A stretch of DNA of 64,000 nucleotides. Source: Adiantum capillus-veneris. Taxonomy: Eukaryota > Streptophyta > Polypodiopsida > Polypodiales > Pteridaceae. Where the stretch lies: the NCBI GenBank assembly GCA_014529385.2, contig CM043959.1:87054529-87118528 (forward strand). The letters are read 5' to 3'. The notes under the pieces are model-generated. The model had not been told where the DNA came from. It was given only the letters and a program-made list of their open reading frames with translations, and searched no databases. Shown here in pieces: positions 1 to 18,957 of this stretch (positions within the stretch are counted from its first letter, which is position 1; each line of letters opens with the position of its first letter). The position numbers were made by a program, and so were the translations under genes.

Positions 1-675
1 CATAAACAATTGATCAAATTAGCTGAATTATCATTGGACCCCTTGAGAGGCAAACCAATAGGCTTTAGGCACACCATAAGGGCAACATCGAGAGGAACTT
101 GACAAGTGTCCTTGTTGCTTCTTTAGACCAAGCTTGCCTTGTGTGAGGGTGTTTGTGTTCTCTCTCATGCTCCTACAATGAGGGCTCACCCCCCCTCCCC
201 CCCCCACCCCCTCGAGTAGGGATCTTGTTGACTTTTGGGAACACCTTGAACCCCTTAAGCACCTTAGTCATGGAGCACCTTAGCACCTTAGCCATTAAGC
301 ATCTCAAGCACCTTAGTCAGCAAGCACAACAAGCACCTCAAGAACCTTAGTCAGCAAGCATGACAAGCACCTTAAGCTTGGGCCGGGTTCATACCTCAAG
401 CACAACCCTAGCTTGTCTAAAGTCAAAGAACTTTTAACACTATTTGAGGTCTTTAATGAAGCTAACCCTAAGGTCTTTAAGCTCCATTAGCTAGCCTTGC
501 TCTTTGACATACCATTTCTCATTTGGGTCCCTTTAACCTTGGCCCCGTGTTGAGATAGATCCATAAAGGAGCATGTCTATATTTTAACCCTTGTTCCCGT
601 TTATTCTCCCACATTAAATAATCAATTTAATATGAGAAAATAATTTGGGTTAGTTAGATATTAGATTTTATGACA
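1..675 (-). repeat. 3' LTR of element A, cut by window edge
   Basis: Repeats the sequence of 7045-7681. On the minus strand it begins TGTCATAAAATC at 675, the same start as the 5' LTR at 7681, and follows a purine-rich tract. About 885 bp of the LTR lie beyond base 1. Confidence 0.9.
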
Positions 676-689
676 TTAGCTCTCTCTTG
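676..689 (-). other. Polypurine tract of element A
   Basis: The minus strand reads CAAGAGAGAGCTAA immediately before the LTR start, the expected place and composition of the plus-strand DNA primer. Confidence 0.7.
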
Positions 690-1084
690 AAATCATAGTC
701 GTCCTCGACTATGAGGTAGAAGAGATAAAGCCTTAGTGATTAGTCGATGTTTCCTAGCGGGTGGAGGATCCCTTTTTACCCTACGACATCATTCCAAGAT
801 GGATGACTAATCCATTCGGGGCTTGGGAGACTTAGCTACTGCAAGCATGTCTGCTCTTGAGTCCATTTCATTGTCCCAAAGTAGAGTGACAAATTCTACT
901 TGATGTTTGAGAGACGTCGTCATCACAAACATGATTATAAGCATGCATGCTACTTAAATTTGTGCACAATAAAAGGAGAATTAGTCTTATAAGACAAAAA
1001 AATTGATCATTTAAAAGAAACATTTACATTTGCTTACTCTATTACAACATTGACAAGGTTCATACTATTCTTAAGCTGTATTCG
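690..1084. other. Element A 3' untranslated region
   Basis: Lies between the chromodomain remnant and the polypurine tract. I see no open frame or further motif; it is presumably the element's 3' untranslated part. Confidence 0.5.
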
Positions 1085-2350
1085 TTGCATTCATCTAGCA
1101 TCTTCAAAAGGATAATTTGTGAACTTAATAAGATATTATCGGATTATCTTACCATGTCGTAGTACCTTGTCCTCATGCCAAAGGATAGATTTGGGTTGTA
1201 GCACCTCTTCTTGGTCTTCGATTTCTGGGGGTCTTCAATAATTGGTTTACTTGGTGGCTCTCATTTGTAGGGCTTAAGTAAGCTCACATGAAAAACAATG
1301 TGTATGAGCCAATGGTTGGGCAACTTGAGTTGATAAGCCATGTCATTGATTGGATTCAATATTTGAAAAGGACCACAATATCTTTTTGTTAGTTTAGCAT
1401 AATACTTTTGATGGCCTGTAGGATTTTTGCCCATTGTTTTCCTCAAACGAGTCTTGGGAAACTTGAGCAAGACCCAATCTTTTTCTTTAAATATTAAGGC
1501 CCTTATGTGCTTATCAGCAACAAACTTTTGTCTTTGTTGAGAGATGGATATAGCCTCCTTAATCTTTTGGAAAGATTCTTGTAGGTCAGGGATATACTCA
1601 TCAGAAGCGAAGATCTTCCCATGTACTTTAAGTACCAAGGGACTTTTAGGTCTTCCCTCTATAATCTCAAAAGGTGCCTTTCCTTAGTAGTATGGACAAT
1701 ACTATTGTACGCATACTCTAGAAGGGGTAAGTACATCTCCCATTGTGAGTGTTGATTTACTTCTGTAACATAAGTCTTTAGTAGATCGAGAATTGTAAGA
1801 ATGCCTATCCCACTTTGGCCATCTGTTTGTGGGTGATAGGCCGAAGAGAAATTCAATATTGTACCTAGATTTTCAAAGAGACCTTTCCAGAAATTACTGG
1901 TCATTCTAGGATCTCTATCTGACACGATGGATGTTGGCAATCCATGGCGTTTGGAAATTTGAGATATGAAGAGGGTTGCCATTTGGTGTGCCTTAATACT
2001 CTTTTTGACAGGACTAAAGTGTGCTTGCTTGCTAAACCTGTCCACTATTGTCCATATTCCCGTATTCCCATGGATATACTTGGGTAATCCAAAGATAAAA
2101 TCCATGGATATACACTTCCATGGTGAATTAGGGATTGGCAATGGCTGCAGTAATCCACGTTGCTTCCTTCTTTTATACTTGGTCCTTTGGCATACCACAC
2201 ATTTTGAAACATACTCTTGTATGTCTACTTTCATGGTAGGCCAATAGAAGTATGTTTCTACTCCTCATAGAGTAGGCTGGATGTCTCTATGCCCAGTGTA
2301 GGAAGGAGCATGGGATTCATACATAACTTTCTCACGAAGGGAGGTGAGTA
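1085..2350 (-). pseudogene. Element A integrase with chromodomain remnant
   Basis: Integrase joins the cDNA to host DNA. The 1659-2234 frame shows the C-X2-C half of the zinc module (CVVCQ), the first two catalytic aspartates in SMDFI and VSDRDP, then HPQTDGQ. After this the expected catalytic glutamate is missing (the frame reads SGIGILTI), so the enzyme would be inactive. The 1261-1638 frame gives the C-terminal domain ending in HVSLLKPYK, the usual end before a chromodomain. Translating on through 1085-1260 with one frame change gives EVLQPKSIL and EYLIKFTNYP, a recognisable chromodomain that in this class guides insertion to heterochromatin. Stops and at least two frameshifts break the gene. 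Confidence 0.85.
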
Positions 2351-2385
2351 ACACATAGATGGTTTCCATGGAGAAGATAACCATC

Positions 2386-4081
2386 CTACAAGGTGAATGG
2401 TTCCTCTTTCTTCCCTAAGGCAAGGGCTGACATTATGTCTTTAATGTCAGGGTCAATAGTGTACTGATCTATCATAAAAGATAGATCATTGTGAGTTGCT
2501 ATAGACACCGCATTGACTCTTGGTTTTCGTGAAAGTGCATCGGTCACTTGATTATGCTTACCAGCAATATGAAAATAAAATTGCGAAAGAAAACTTGCCC
2601 ACCTCATTTGTGTGTCAAAAAGCTTGGTTTGTGTCATGAAGTACTTGAGACTGTGGTGGTCGGTTTGCAAAATAAATGGAGTCCCCAATAGATAGTGCTT
2701 CCATGTGTCTAGGACATGTAGTACAACTAAAAGCTCTTTTTTGTATATGCCCAAGACCCATTCATCGGCATTGAGCCTTCGGCTCTCATATGCTATGGCA
2801 TGCCCTTCTTGAAGAAAGACTGCTCCAAGGCAATCTCCACAAGCATCACATTGGACCTCAAATGGCTTTGAGAGATCCATAAGCATAAGGATTGGTTGGG
2901 AGGTAGGATTCTCTTTGAGCTTGTCAAAAGCATTTTTCTTTTTAACAGTCCATGAGTACTTAATGTTCTTCTTTGTTAAGTCATGTAATGGTCCTGCTAT
3001 ATGAGAGAATTTTGCTATCAAGCGTCTATAGTATGCACACATACCAAGGAAGCTTCTTAGCTCATGTAGAGTCCTTGGATTAGTCCATGCTTTTATTACC
3101 TCCAACTTTGATGGATCCATATGGATACCACCTTGAGAGATAATATGACCTTAGTATTGAAACTCTTGAAGGAAAAATTTGCTCTTCTTTTGATTGATAA
3201 AAAGCTTGTTCTCCCTCAAAGCTTGAAAAATTACTTGGAGATGTTGCTTGTGCTCCTCCAAATACTTGGAGTAGATGATGATATCATCAAAGAACACTCC
3301 AGTGAAACTCAGTATTGAAACTCTTGAAGGAAAAATTTGTTCTTCTTTTGATTGATAAAAAGCTTGTTCTCCCTCAAAGCTTGAAAAATTACTTGGAGAT
3401 GTTGCTTGTGCTCCTCCAAAGACTTGGAGTAGATGATGATATCATCAAAGAACACTCCAGTGAACTTGCGGTAGGGTCTAAATATTTTCTCCATCAAATG
3501 ACTGAATGTTTCTGGTGCATTAGTCAAGCCAAAAGGCATGACTAGATATTCACAAAGACCAAATGTTATACACAACGTGGTCTTTCTGATATCTTCATTC
3601 ACTATCCTTATTTGATGACAACCACTTTTTAAGGTCAATCCTACTGAAGTAGGTCAAACCTTGTAGCTTATCAAATGGATCTTCTACCTGACTACAAGAA
3701 ATCTGTTTTTGATAGTGATATGGTTTAGTGCTCGATAGTCCACATACATGCGATATTTACCATCTTTCTTTTGCACTAAAAGGACTGGAGAACAAAAGGG
3801 AGAGGAGCTAGGCCTCACCATCCCTTTGTCTAGCAATTCTTGTACTTGCCTCATGATCTCCTCTTGTTGAGCTTGGGAAACTGAATAAGGAGGCTTGTTA
3901 GGTGGTGAGCTTCCTGGTAGGAGCTCAATTCGATGTTCATCATCTCATCATCCGCTTGTTTTGGAGGTAAGTCCTGATAAACACATCTTGGAATCCATTT
4001 AGAAAAATATTCTTCTTGATTCCTAACACTTTGCTTTATTAAAACATTAGCATCATTTAGAGACTCTTTGACAAAAATCAT
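2386..4081 (-). pseudogene. Element A reverse transcriptase-RNase H
   Basis: Reverse transcriptase copies the element RNA and RNase H removes it. The 3851-4081 frame is the protease-RT linker (LPPKQADDEMMNIEL). The 3309-3638 frame has MPFGLTNAP and the catalytic FFDD box. The 2386-3120 frame has the fingers/thumb end (SFLGMCAYYRRLI) and RNase H residues: D in VQCDACG, E in YKKELLVV, D in LQTDHHSLKYF and D in QVTDALSR. Between the RT frames a 158-bp tandem duplication (3153-3468) repeats the segment encoding the FFDD region and shifts the frame. The gene is fragmented into at least four frames and is not functional. Confidence 0.88.
3153..3468. repeat. 158-bp tandem duplication inside RT
   Basis: 3153-3310 is repeated at 3311-3468 with only a few differences (for example atacttgg against agacttgg). 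The unit length is not a multiple of three, so it shifts the RT frame. The near identity shows it arose after the element had decayed or late in its life. Confidence 0.9.
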
Positions 4082-4163
4082 GTACGCAAAAATGAGCTTT
4101 TTATTGACTTATCAAAAGCAGGTGAATTTACAAGTGGTATAGTACAATCGGACTCACTAGCAT

Positions 4164-5761
4164 CTATATACATGCTCTTTTCCCTGTATAGGTGAAGTAG
4201 ATTCTCCTTGCAGGGAACTTCATGTTGGCAGTCATGCGGTTGAACAATGGTGTCCCTAGGATAACATCCTCATGTTGGAGAGGAGAGATAAAAAAGTCTT
4301 CTTTGTCGACGTTGTTTTGGACATGAAGCCTCAACTTCCCAATCAAGGGAGTAATGGAGGATTGCTGTCCTTTGAAAGCTCCATCGGCATTTACAATATC
4401 TCCCATCTTGAAAGCTTGAATGCCCAACTTAGTGGCCAACTCTGCTGATATGAAGTTGTGAGTAGAGCCAGGGTTAAACATGATGAAGGCATCATGCTTC
4501 CTTACCTTTCCCCAAGCATAGGAGAGAGGTGATCCTTTGCAACGAGCATCCTCTTTTGGAGCTTCTATCATGGAAGCTCTAGGAGTCTCGTTGTGGGCAT
4601 TTCTTTTGGGGCAAGAACGGTAGCCATGTCCTTGATTCCCATACTTGAAGCATTTGTGGTCCTTACAAAAAGCTTCTAGCCCTTCAGGAGAGAGTTTATT
4701 TTTACCTTTGTAAACTCCCTTCTCCTTGGACCAATTGCTATTTTTGTTGTTGGAATTGCCTTGGGAAGAATTTTGGGCATTGTTTTTCCCCTTTGCATCA
4801 CTTTTGTCTTTGCTTTCCATGGGCTTGGCATTCCTTCTAGCCCCTTGTTGGAAATTGATGCGCGAAGCAACCATAGTGTGGTGGATTACTTTGGTGATAG
4901 AACCAGACCGTTGAGAGTTGACATACTATACCATTTCTTTAGGTAATCCCACACAGAATTGTTGCTTTTCCTTGGCAAAGTCTGTCTTTTGAAAGACGGT
5001 AGCCTTGAGATTTAAATCCCAAAACTTTTCCACATATTTGTGGATAGACTCGTTGGAGAGCAGCGTTTAAACTTCGCTGTTCGGTAAGCACTTTGTCCTT
5101 TGCATCGCTTGCAAGGAATTGCTTCATGATTGGAAACTCGTAGAGTTTTCCATGTCTTTGGGGCCTCGTCGTTGCCACGAAGGCTAGCCCACCATTGACG
5201 GGCATATTTCTGGAAGTGCATAGCTACATGATATAGCTTGGAGGACTCCGTGAAGCCCTTGTCTCCAAAGGCCGCATAAAATTGTTGCATGAAGGCCAAT
5301 ACTTTGTCGGTAGCACCAAAGGTACCATCATAGGTGAGGCCACATATTTAGAGGAACTTAGGGATTCACTTCTTTCTCGTTCTTTGGATTCTTTCTTTCT
5401 TATGGGAGAGAGTCTTATTTTGGGATTCACTTCTTTCTCGTTCTTTGGATTCTTTCTTTCTTATGGGAGAGAGTCTTATTTTGGGAGTCTCATCAAGAGG
5501 CCTCCTAAGTTCTCTCTCCTCTTGGAGAGGAAGCGAAATCCCATAAGCACGAAGTTGTTGAGTAACTTCGGCTTGCAAAGCAGGGTTGCCCATAGCTTGT
5601 TGCAACCTAGTAACAAGATAATTAATAAACATGGGGGCATCATCATTAGCACCTTCATGTGCAAAATCAAACTTATCAATGTTCATTCTACTCTCTTGGT
5701 TATTGTCAACCATGCTAATTAAACTTAGGTATAGATTACTTTGTGCCTTGGGTACCCTCAA
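4164..5761 (-). pseudogene. Element A gag and protease
   Basis: Gag forms the particle and the protease matures it. In 4164-4874 the nucleocapsid knuckle is CFKYGNQGHGYRSC, in which the second cysteine has become tyrosine. The protease follows with FNPGSTHNFIS in place of the usual D-S/T-G box, so its catalytic aspartate is lost; the conserved flap-end motif appears as VILGTPLF. The 4939-5299 frames give the gag core (HVAMHFQKYARQWWASL). The 5366-5761 frame gives the gag N-terminus and contains a 61-bp internal duplication. There are at least three frameshifts. Confidence 0.82.
5361..5482. repeat. 61-bp tandem duplication in gag
   Basis: 5361-5421 and 5422-5482 are the same sequence (gggattcacttctttctc... 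repeated with period 61). It duplicates a charged stretch near the gag N-terminus on the minus strand and shifts the frame. Confidence 0.9.
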
Positions 5762-6108
5762 AAACCTTAGTCGCTACTCTTCTTTATCTTTGAAAACTAG
5801 TTTTCAAGTAGCCACACCCGTGGTTTAGACATTGTTGATTGCAAAGACTAGTGGAAAGGGTCTAACATTGCTCAATTGATTATGGTTCCTGTTGAGCTTG
5901 CTAGTAGCTAAGTAATGGTGAAGCCAAAGGCAAGCCCCGAACGACTCCATTATTAAGACTATAGTTCCCAATGGTGTACTTGGAACTAAGTCCTTTTCAA
6001 TCAAGATAATAGATCCCTGTCCCACGTACCCTATTGCAATGAGCATGTCCAACCTTTCATGGACAACTTAAGGACCTCTCTTCTTAAGTAAGAAAAGAGA
6101 AACCAATA
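5762..6108 (-). other. Element A 5' leader
   Basis: Untranslated stretch between gag and the primer site. Part of it (about 5945-6100) recurs in inverted orientation at 24091-24225 after the family A LTR copy. Confidence 0.6.
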
Positions 6109-6120
6109 GCTCTGATATCA
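6109..6120 (-). other. Primer binding site, initiator-Met tRNA type
   Basis: The minus strand reads TGATATCAGAGC, one base different from the plant consensus TGGTATCAGAGC. It lies one base inside the LTR end at 6122. Confidence 0.85.
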
Positions 6121-6121
6121 A

Positions 6122-6813
6122 TGTAATGAAAATGGCGTATGAACTTTGAGAATAGCGGAATTAAGAGAACTAGAGTGAGCATTTTTATGAGACTACTTTG
6201 AGAGCATAGAGGGTGAACTTAATTAGCGGTAGCAACATAACCATTATACTTAATTAACTTGGCATGAACAATACTTTTGCAAGAGAGAGAATTAAAGAAC
6301 ATGACAAAAGTTGAGGACCGGATTTATGTGGAGTTGCCCCCTTCCCCCCAATAGGCTTTTGTATTATAGATTCTCCCATAAAGAGATACTTGGTACAATA
6401 CAATCTTTGTGTTCCTTGTGGCCTAGCTGATGCAATGAAGATGAAAAACTTCATGCATCACAAGCATAACATAATCCTTTGTAAAAGCATTAACCATCCC
6501 CAGCCTCAGTCCCAAGGCCTCGAACAACTTCGAAGGGGGAGAGAGATAGCGGGGAATGAGGGTAGGGAAGAGGAAGAAGAAACATTCATAGGAGAAAGAA
6601 AGAATCCTTACTTATTATCACTCCTCTTGCTTAGCATACAGAATAACATAGTAATGAAGATGGAGAAGATGGCAAGCTTAAGCATTGAAGCATGGCTCAT
6701 GGTTGGATTTTCATTCCATAGCCAAAGAGTGTTGGTGTAGGCTCTCAAATTCTCAACAAGCTTGGAGAAGGAGATGGAGCTCTTGTACTTTGCACTTCAC
6801 ACAATGAGTGTGT

Positions 6814-6863
<50 letters not shown>

Positions 6864-7681
6864 GAGTATACCCCCCAAGCTAGCCCCTAGCTTCCTTGGT
6901 CGACCCCCCCTTCTAGCTCATGAGAGAATTTGATTGGAACCCTACAAGATTAGCCAATCACATGCTTTAGTTTAATCAAGAAATCATGCTAGCCTTGGTA
7001 CAAGTGTCTCCCTTTCCCATTTGAGAGAGGAGACTTGATAAATGCATAAACAATTAATCAAATTAGCTGAATTATCATTGGACCCCTTGAGAGGCAAACC
7101 AATAGGCTTTAGGCACACCATGAGGGCAACATGGAGAGGAGCTTGACAAGTGTCCTTGTTGCTTCTTTAGACCAAGCTTTCCTTGTGTGAGGGTGTGTGT
7201 GTTCTCTCTCATGCTCCTACAATGAGCGCTCCCCCCCCCCCCCCCCCCCCGAGTAGGGATCTTGTTGACTTTTGGGAACACCTTGAATCCCTTAAGCACC
7301 TTAGTCATGGATCACCTTAGCACCTTAGTCATTAAGCACCTCAAGCACCTTAGTCAGCAAGCACGACAAGCACCTCAAGCTTGGGCCTGGTTCCCGCCTC
7401 AAGCACAACCCTAGCTTGCCTAAGGTCAAAGGGATTTTGACACTAACTATTGGAGGTCTTTAATGAAGCTAACCCTAAGGTCTTTAAGCTCCACTAGCTA
7501 GCCTTGCTCTTTGACATACTATCTCTCATTTGGGCCCCTTTAACCTTGGCCCCGTGTTGAGATAGATCCATAAAGCACATCTCTATATTCTAATCCTTGT
7601 TCCTGTTTATTCTCCCACATTAAATGATCAATTTAATATGAGAAAATCATTTGGGTTGGTTAGATATTAGATTTTATGACA
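6122..7681 (-). repeat. 5' LTR of element A (1560 bp)
   Basis: Minus-strand start TGTCATAAAATC (7681) and end CATTACA (6122) give the standard TG...CA ends, next to the primer site. It includes a GT tract followed by about 36 G in a row (6808-6863) and a C run near 7227-7250. A third copy lies at 22607-24090 on the plus strand. Confidence 0.88.
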
Positions 7682-7899
7682 AATTCAATCTCCCTTAAGA
7701 TATGTAACTTTGCCAATATGCATACAGATAATAGAAGGTGTCCTTTAGAGGACATTGACGTAGACGGTCGACCTTTATATGTATCTCTGCATTAGATTCA
7801 TTCCATGTAGCATAGTAAGGGATCCAAAAATTGAAATGATACTATGTTGTGAGCCAATCACTATCATGAAGTAACCAGGCGTATTCCTCCACCCATAAG
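7682..7899. other. Unassigned sequence between elements A and B
   Basis: No open frame, repeat or motif recognised. It may be host flank of both elements. Confidence 0.4.
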
Positions 7900-8039
7900 T
7901 CTAAGACCAGAGGGAGTGGAGCATGTAATTCTCCACCCATCCTCGTTTTATATAGGCTCTTAGATGTTCAAACATAGCACCCCTTGACCGCTTGTCCGTC
8001 TTGGCCCTTGGCCAGCTTGGTCTTACCTTAGGCATGCCA
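7900..8039 (-). repeat. LTR of element B copy 1 (3' side)
   Basis: Matches 41815-41955 and 42327-42533. It holds a TATA box (tatataaa on the minus strand, 7947-7954). After 7900 the similarity stops and no primer site follows, so this is the 3' LTR followed by flank. Confidence 0.7.
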
Positions 8040-8439
8040 TTACTCCCCCCTTGGAGAAGCGTTTTTGTTCTCGAAAACTAAAATGGTGTTATCTTTATAA
8101 GAACACTAATGTTTTTGGCAGTGGCATCCTTCATGGATCCAACTGTCCATTTCGACGAAACATGGTTTAGTAGGAGGTTCAATGAAATCAAAAAGAGCAT
8201 CTTGATTTTTCACATTGTTGTCCCTTTGCAACTGGCCTATATCCACCAGCATAGTGTATAGACGCCATTTAGAACTCACTTGAGTATGAAAAACGAGTTA
8301 TCATAACTGAGATGTATCTAAAAGAGTACCTCTTTTCACTTTCCATGAAAGTACCTTACCGACGTAATTCATCAACAAAGTATAAGTCATTGAGTAAATA
8401 TCATTCTTCATCAATAAACAACCCCACCATATTCGGTGT

Positions 8440-8740
8440 TCAAGGTTGAGAACGTAATTTAAACATGAAGAAGCTAAACTCAGTCGCACAACATGCGTTG
8501 TCTCATGGTAAGAAAACTCCAAGTAGAGAGATAATATTTCTAATTGGGTTGCTTTGTGCCAACTTACGCACTTAGCATATCCTTTAGCTCAAGAATAACA
8601 CTTGTCAACTGATTATCCTCTCTAGATAACTGACAATACTGAGATGTGTTTCCCACCGTTTAGAGACAGTCCTCCAAAATAATTGGTAAATAGGGATCAC
8701 AATTCCTTGCATTATTGTTGATTAATCAATATTTTTTAAA
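8440..8740 (-). pseudogene. Element B integrase core remnant
   Basis: The minus strand, with frame changes, reads LEFSYHETTHV, matching the LEFAYNxxxHSATKFSPF block that follows the catalytic core of gypsy integrases. The sister copy at 41130-41420 keeps more of it, including KDMLSAYVGTKQPK and EFAYHETTQVATKFS. Catalytic residues are not recoverable. Confidence 0.6.
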
Positions 8741-10075
8741 GAACAACCATCTTGGTTATCTGTAGTCAGTTGATCTTCAAGCACCCAAACCGAGCCATGA
8801 CCTCTATTGATGTTTGATACATCTATAATTAATCTCATAGAAATAGTGTACATAGAGTGCGAAATACTTTAGAAGCTATTAATGTCATGAATGTGCATGC
8901 CGCTCCAAATCAGCCTTTGCTAAAAACTAGCGCCCATAACACCTAGTATGCATGCTTCTAACAAAAAACAGATCTGAACCTGCATATCCATAACCGTACT
9001 TGCTAGTGCTTATGGCTAATGTTATGCTCACGACTGACGAGAAAGGAACTAAATACTTTCTACGTGAAAACCATGTCAACATATATGGGCCATAATACAA
9101 TGTGAAAATCCATCACATTTAGGTACCAAATGAGCTAGTTCATTAACTGAACATAAGTTTACTACGTGTATAAACAACCATTCGTTAAAGTTGTTTAACA
9201 ATACTTGTAACGTCTTACTAAGTACTTGAAAATTTATGGCCACTTAAATTGTTCCTGATACAATGTGCTCAAAATGCGGCACCTAGGGACTTAGTCGTAG
9301 CACATAATTCAAATGATGGCACCAACGTTAGTCCTAGAGACTCATATTCTCCACATGTGGAATATGTCTCAAATAAGGATGTGTGAAGGAAGAACATCCT
9401 TCTAGTACAAGAGGTACTTGTGTGTGGAGATAACTATAAACACTGAGTGAGAGGGACCCTCGTTATCCTTGCTCCAGACTCGCTAAACTGAACTCATGAG
9501 TTCCTAGACTATGTTGCTCTGCTTGTGATGACAACATGTGCCAAACAAAACTCTACCATGTATAATATAGAAATGATTTAGGACACTACATTCTGAAATG
9601 CTTTGCTCCTACACGACCTTGTCATGTGTCTCTAAAGAGCAAATTGGATGAAACCAATGAAGCTTATACATCCTACTTGAAAATTTCAATAAAAGCATGT
9701 TTTAAATTAAAATAAAACCAAATCCGATGTGTACTTAGAGGTTGAACATAGTGTTCACTTACCCGTAGTCAAATGCACATGACCAAATCTCCTACCTAAA
9801 AAAGCCTAGTAACACTAATTGAAAGGTTAATGAAAATCAAGTAGTATTGTCTTGGTAATCCTGGGTGTTACCTTTGCAATCCAAACCCTTTAGTTAGAAA
9901 CCCCTTGGTTAGACTCTATATGAGAACAACTCAAACTAGTAGCCAACAGTGATTGAAGTCAACTTTACAAGTTGAACTTGTCCACTACCCCTTGGCAGCT
10001 TTTGGACTTCTTCTCTTGAAAGTACAAGCGTGAAGGTTCCAAGACTTGACCATCAATAGTTATTGAGTGATTTAA

Positions 10076-17432
<7,357 letters not shown>

Positions 17433-17720
17433 AGGATTTTAACATCGTGGGAAACTATCCCAAGAGACCTGAAAGATCTATTTGACGAGAGTTTGAACTC
17501 AAGACTTGTTATTCAAGAGGGAAATGGCATAACGAATCTACCACACTTGGGTGATAGAAAGGTTATACTATTTTCCTCTTTTTATTAACACACACCCACA
17601 CACACACCCAAGAAGAAGAGGATTTTAATGTCGTAGGAAACTATCCCAAGAGACTTCAAAGATCTATCCGGCGAGAATTTAGCTTAAGACTTGTTATTCA
17701 AGAGGGAAATGGCATAACCA
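17433..17720 (+). repeat. Direct pair of a microsatellite-linked mini-repeat
   Basis: About 100 bp at 17433-17530 (gattttaacatcgtggg, aactatcccaagagac, agatctat, cttgttattcaagaggg) repeats at 17618-17716 with few changes. Both copies follow AAG-rich sequence. Diverged versions occur beside microsatellites at 25138-25190 and 25266-25330. Confidence 0.8.
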
Positions 17721-18957
17721 AGTTGAGTGTAGGCACCATGATTCCAAGCTTTTCACACCAGATTTAGCACTAGCCACCATTGTGTAGGTTTTTGTTCAAA
17801 GCAAGGTTTTTCCAAGTATGCTCCAAATCTGGTATGAGATTGTATTGCTGTTTGATCCTTGATTAAGTAGAGCTATGCATCACATGCTTGCTTTTCTTGC
17901 ATAGTTTAGCACAATTGCAATCCTTATTCGTGGCATTGTAGAGGATTTCTATTTACCTTGTTGTGGATTGATGATAGGACCTAGCTTGGAATATTTGGGA
18001 GATGGTTTCACAAGATGGCACTTACTACATGCCAGGCCTAGGGTAAGACTGGGCAGGCCAAGGGCTAAGACGGACATGCAATACAGGGGGGTCCCATTCC
18101 TAGAAGTGGTAAAAAATGGTATGTGAGCATGTGGAGATGATTTTTGGGTATCAAGGACCAAGCCTACAAAATTTGGTGGATTTGGGAGTCCGTTTGGTAT
18201 TTTCCCGCGAAAAATGCCCGTTCAAGGTCAAAATTGGCCAAAACTAGGGCTAAAAATGTCAAAAAATGGTGTGAAAAGGCTTTAAATTGCCACATCACTC
18301 ACGGTTTCATGAGTTTCCAGGATGAGGGAGTAATATTGAAGCCAAGAATCAGCACTTTCACCTATGTGTGTGGGAGGAAGTAGGGTTTCTATAGGTGGTC
18401 TGGTGTAGTCTTGTGCATTTGCGTCCTGTTTTTGAGTGTGTGGAGGAGTGAATGAGCACTTTTTCTCTTCAATTTTTCACTTGGGAGATTCTATGGAAGT
18501 TATGAGGTTTCCATGGATGTGTGTGTGCGAGAAATTGAGGGAAGAAGGTGTGGCTTTTGCAAGACTGTATGTGACTCTGTATCGGTGCCATTACGGTTAG
18601 GGCTACTCCAAAGAGTCCAATAGAGTGGAGTTTGGTGAAGGTTTTGCAATGGTTTGAGAGAGGCCTTTTGTGGTTGGAGTTTTCAAGTTTTTGATGGTTT
18701 TTCTTGTATATTTTGGTCACCATCGAGCGTGATTTCAAGTGTTGATCGACTCGACTCACCTTGTAGTGTCGGTGGAAAGGCAAGGGCTTGTAAGTCGAGG
18801 TGTTTTGAGTTTGAATAGGGATTGTGGGAAGGATTTTCATTGAGCTCTTGAGTGGTGCTGTGTGTGGTGAGGAATTTAAGTAAAATTCCTTGTGTTGTGT
18901 TAAGGTTCCAGGGTGTGTGAGTGTGCAGACGATGTCTTTTTCTCCATCACTGTAAGA
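17721..18957. other. Unassigned sequence with a short element B LTR fragment
   Basis: About 18025-18085 matches the first 60 bp of the element B LTR (ggcctagggtaagactgg, agacggacatg). A 166-codon minus-strand frame at 18469-18969 has low-complexity Ser/His/Thr-rich content and no motif; I do not call it a gene. The rest shows nothing recognisable. Confidence 0.5.

Larger units (their letters stand above)
1..7681 (-). mobile_element. Ty3/gypsy element A, chromovirus-like, degenerate
   Basis: On the minus strand the order is 5' LTR (6122-7681), primer site, gag, protease, reverse transcriptase, RNase H, integrase, chromodomain remnant, polypurine tract and the start of the 3' LTR, which leaves the window at base 1. 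The terminal repeats share the same sequence, for example the blocks at 1-70 and 7045-7115 and the ends at 675 and 7681. Every coding region carries stops or frameshifts and at least two catalytic residues are gone, so the copy is dead. The integrase-chromodomain order places it among the chromoviruses. The target duplication cannot be checked because the left end is outside the window. Confidence 0.9.
7900..10075 (-). mobile_element. Degenerate gypsy element B, copy 1
   Basis: The stretch is repeated in inverted orientation at 39949-41955; for example both read, in element orientation, 'ccaaggggtagtggacaagttc' split by few changes, and the block around 9900-10040 matches 39967-40110. The left end (7900-8039) is a 140-bp LTR that starts TGGCATGCC on the minus strand, preceded by a polypurine stretch, and also occurs at 41815 and 42327. 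An integrase remnant at 8440-8740 identifies it as gypsy. The rest carries no readable frame. Homology ends near 10075 only because the other copy is cut there. Confidence 0.75.
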
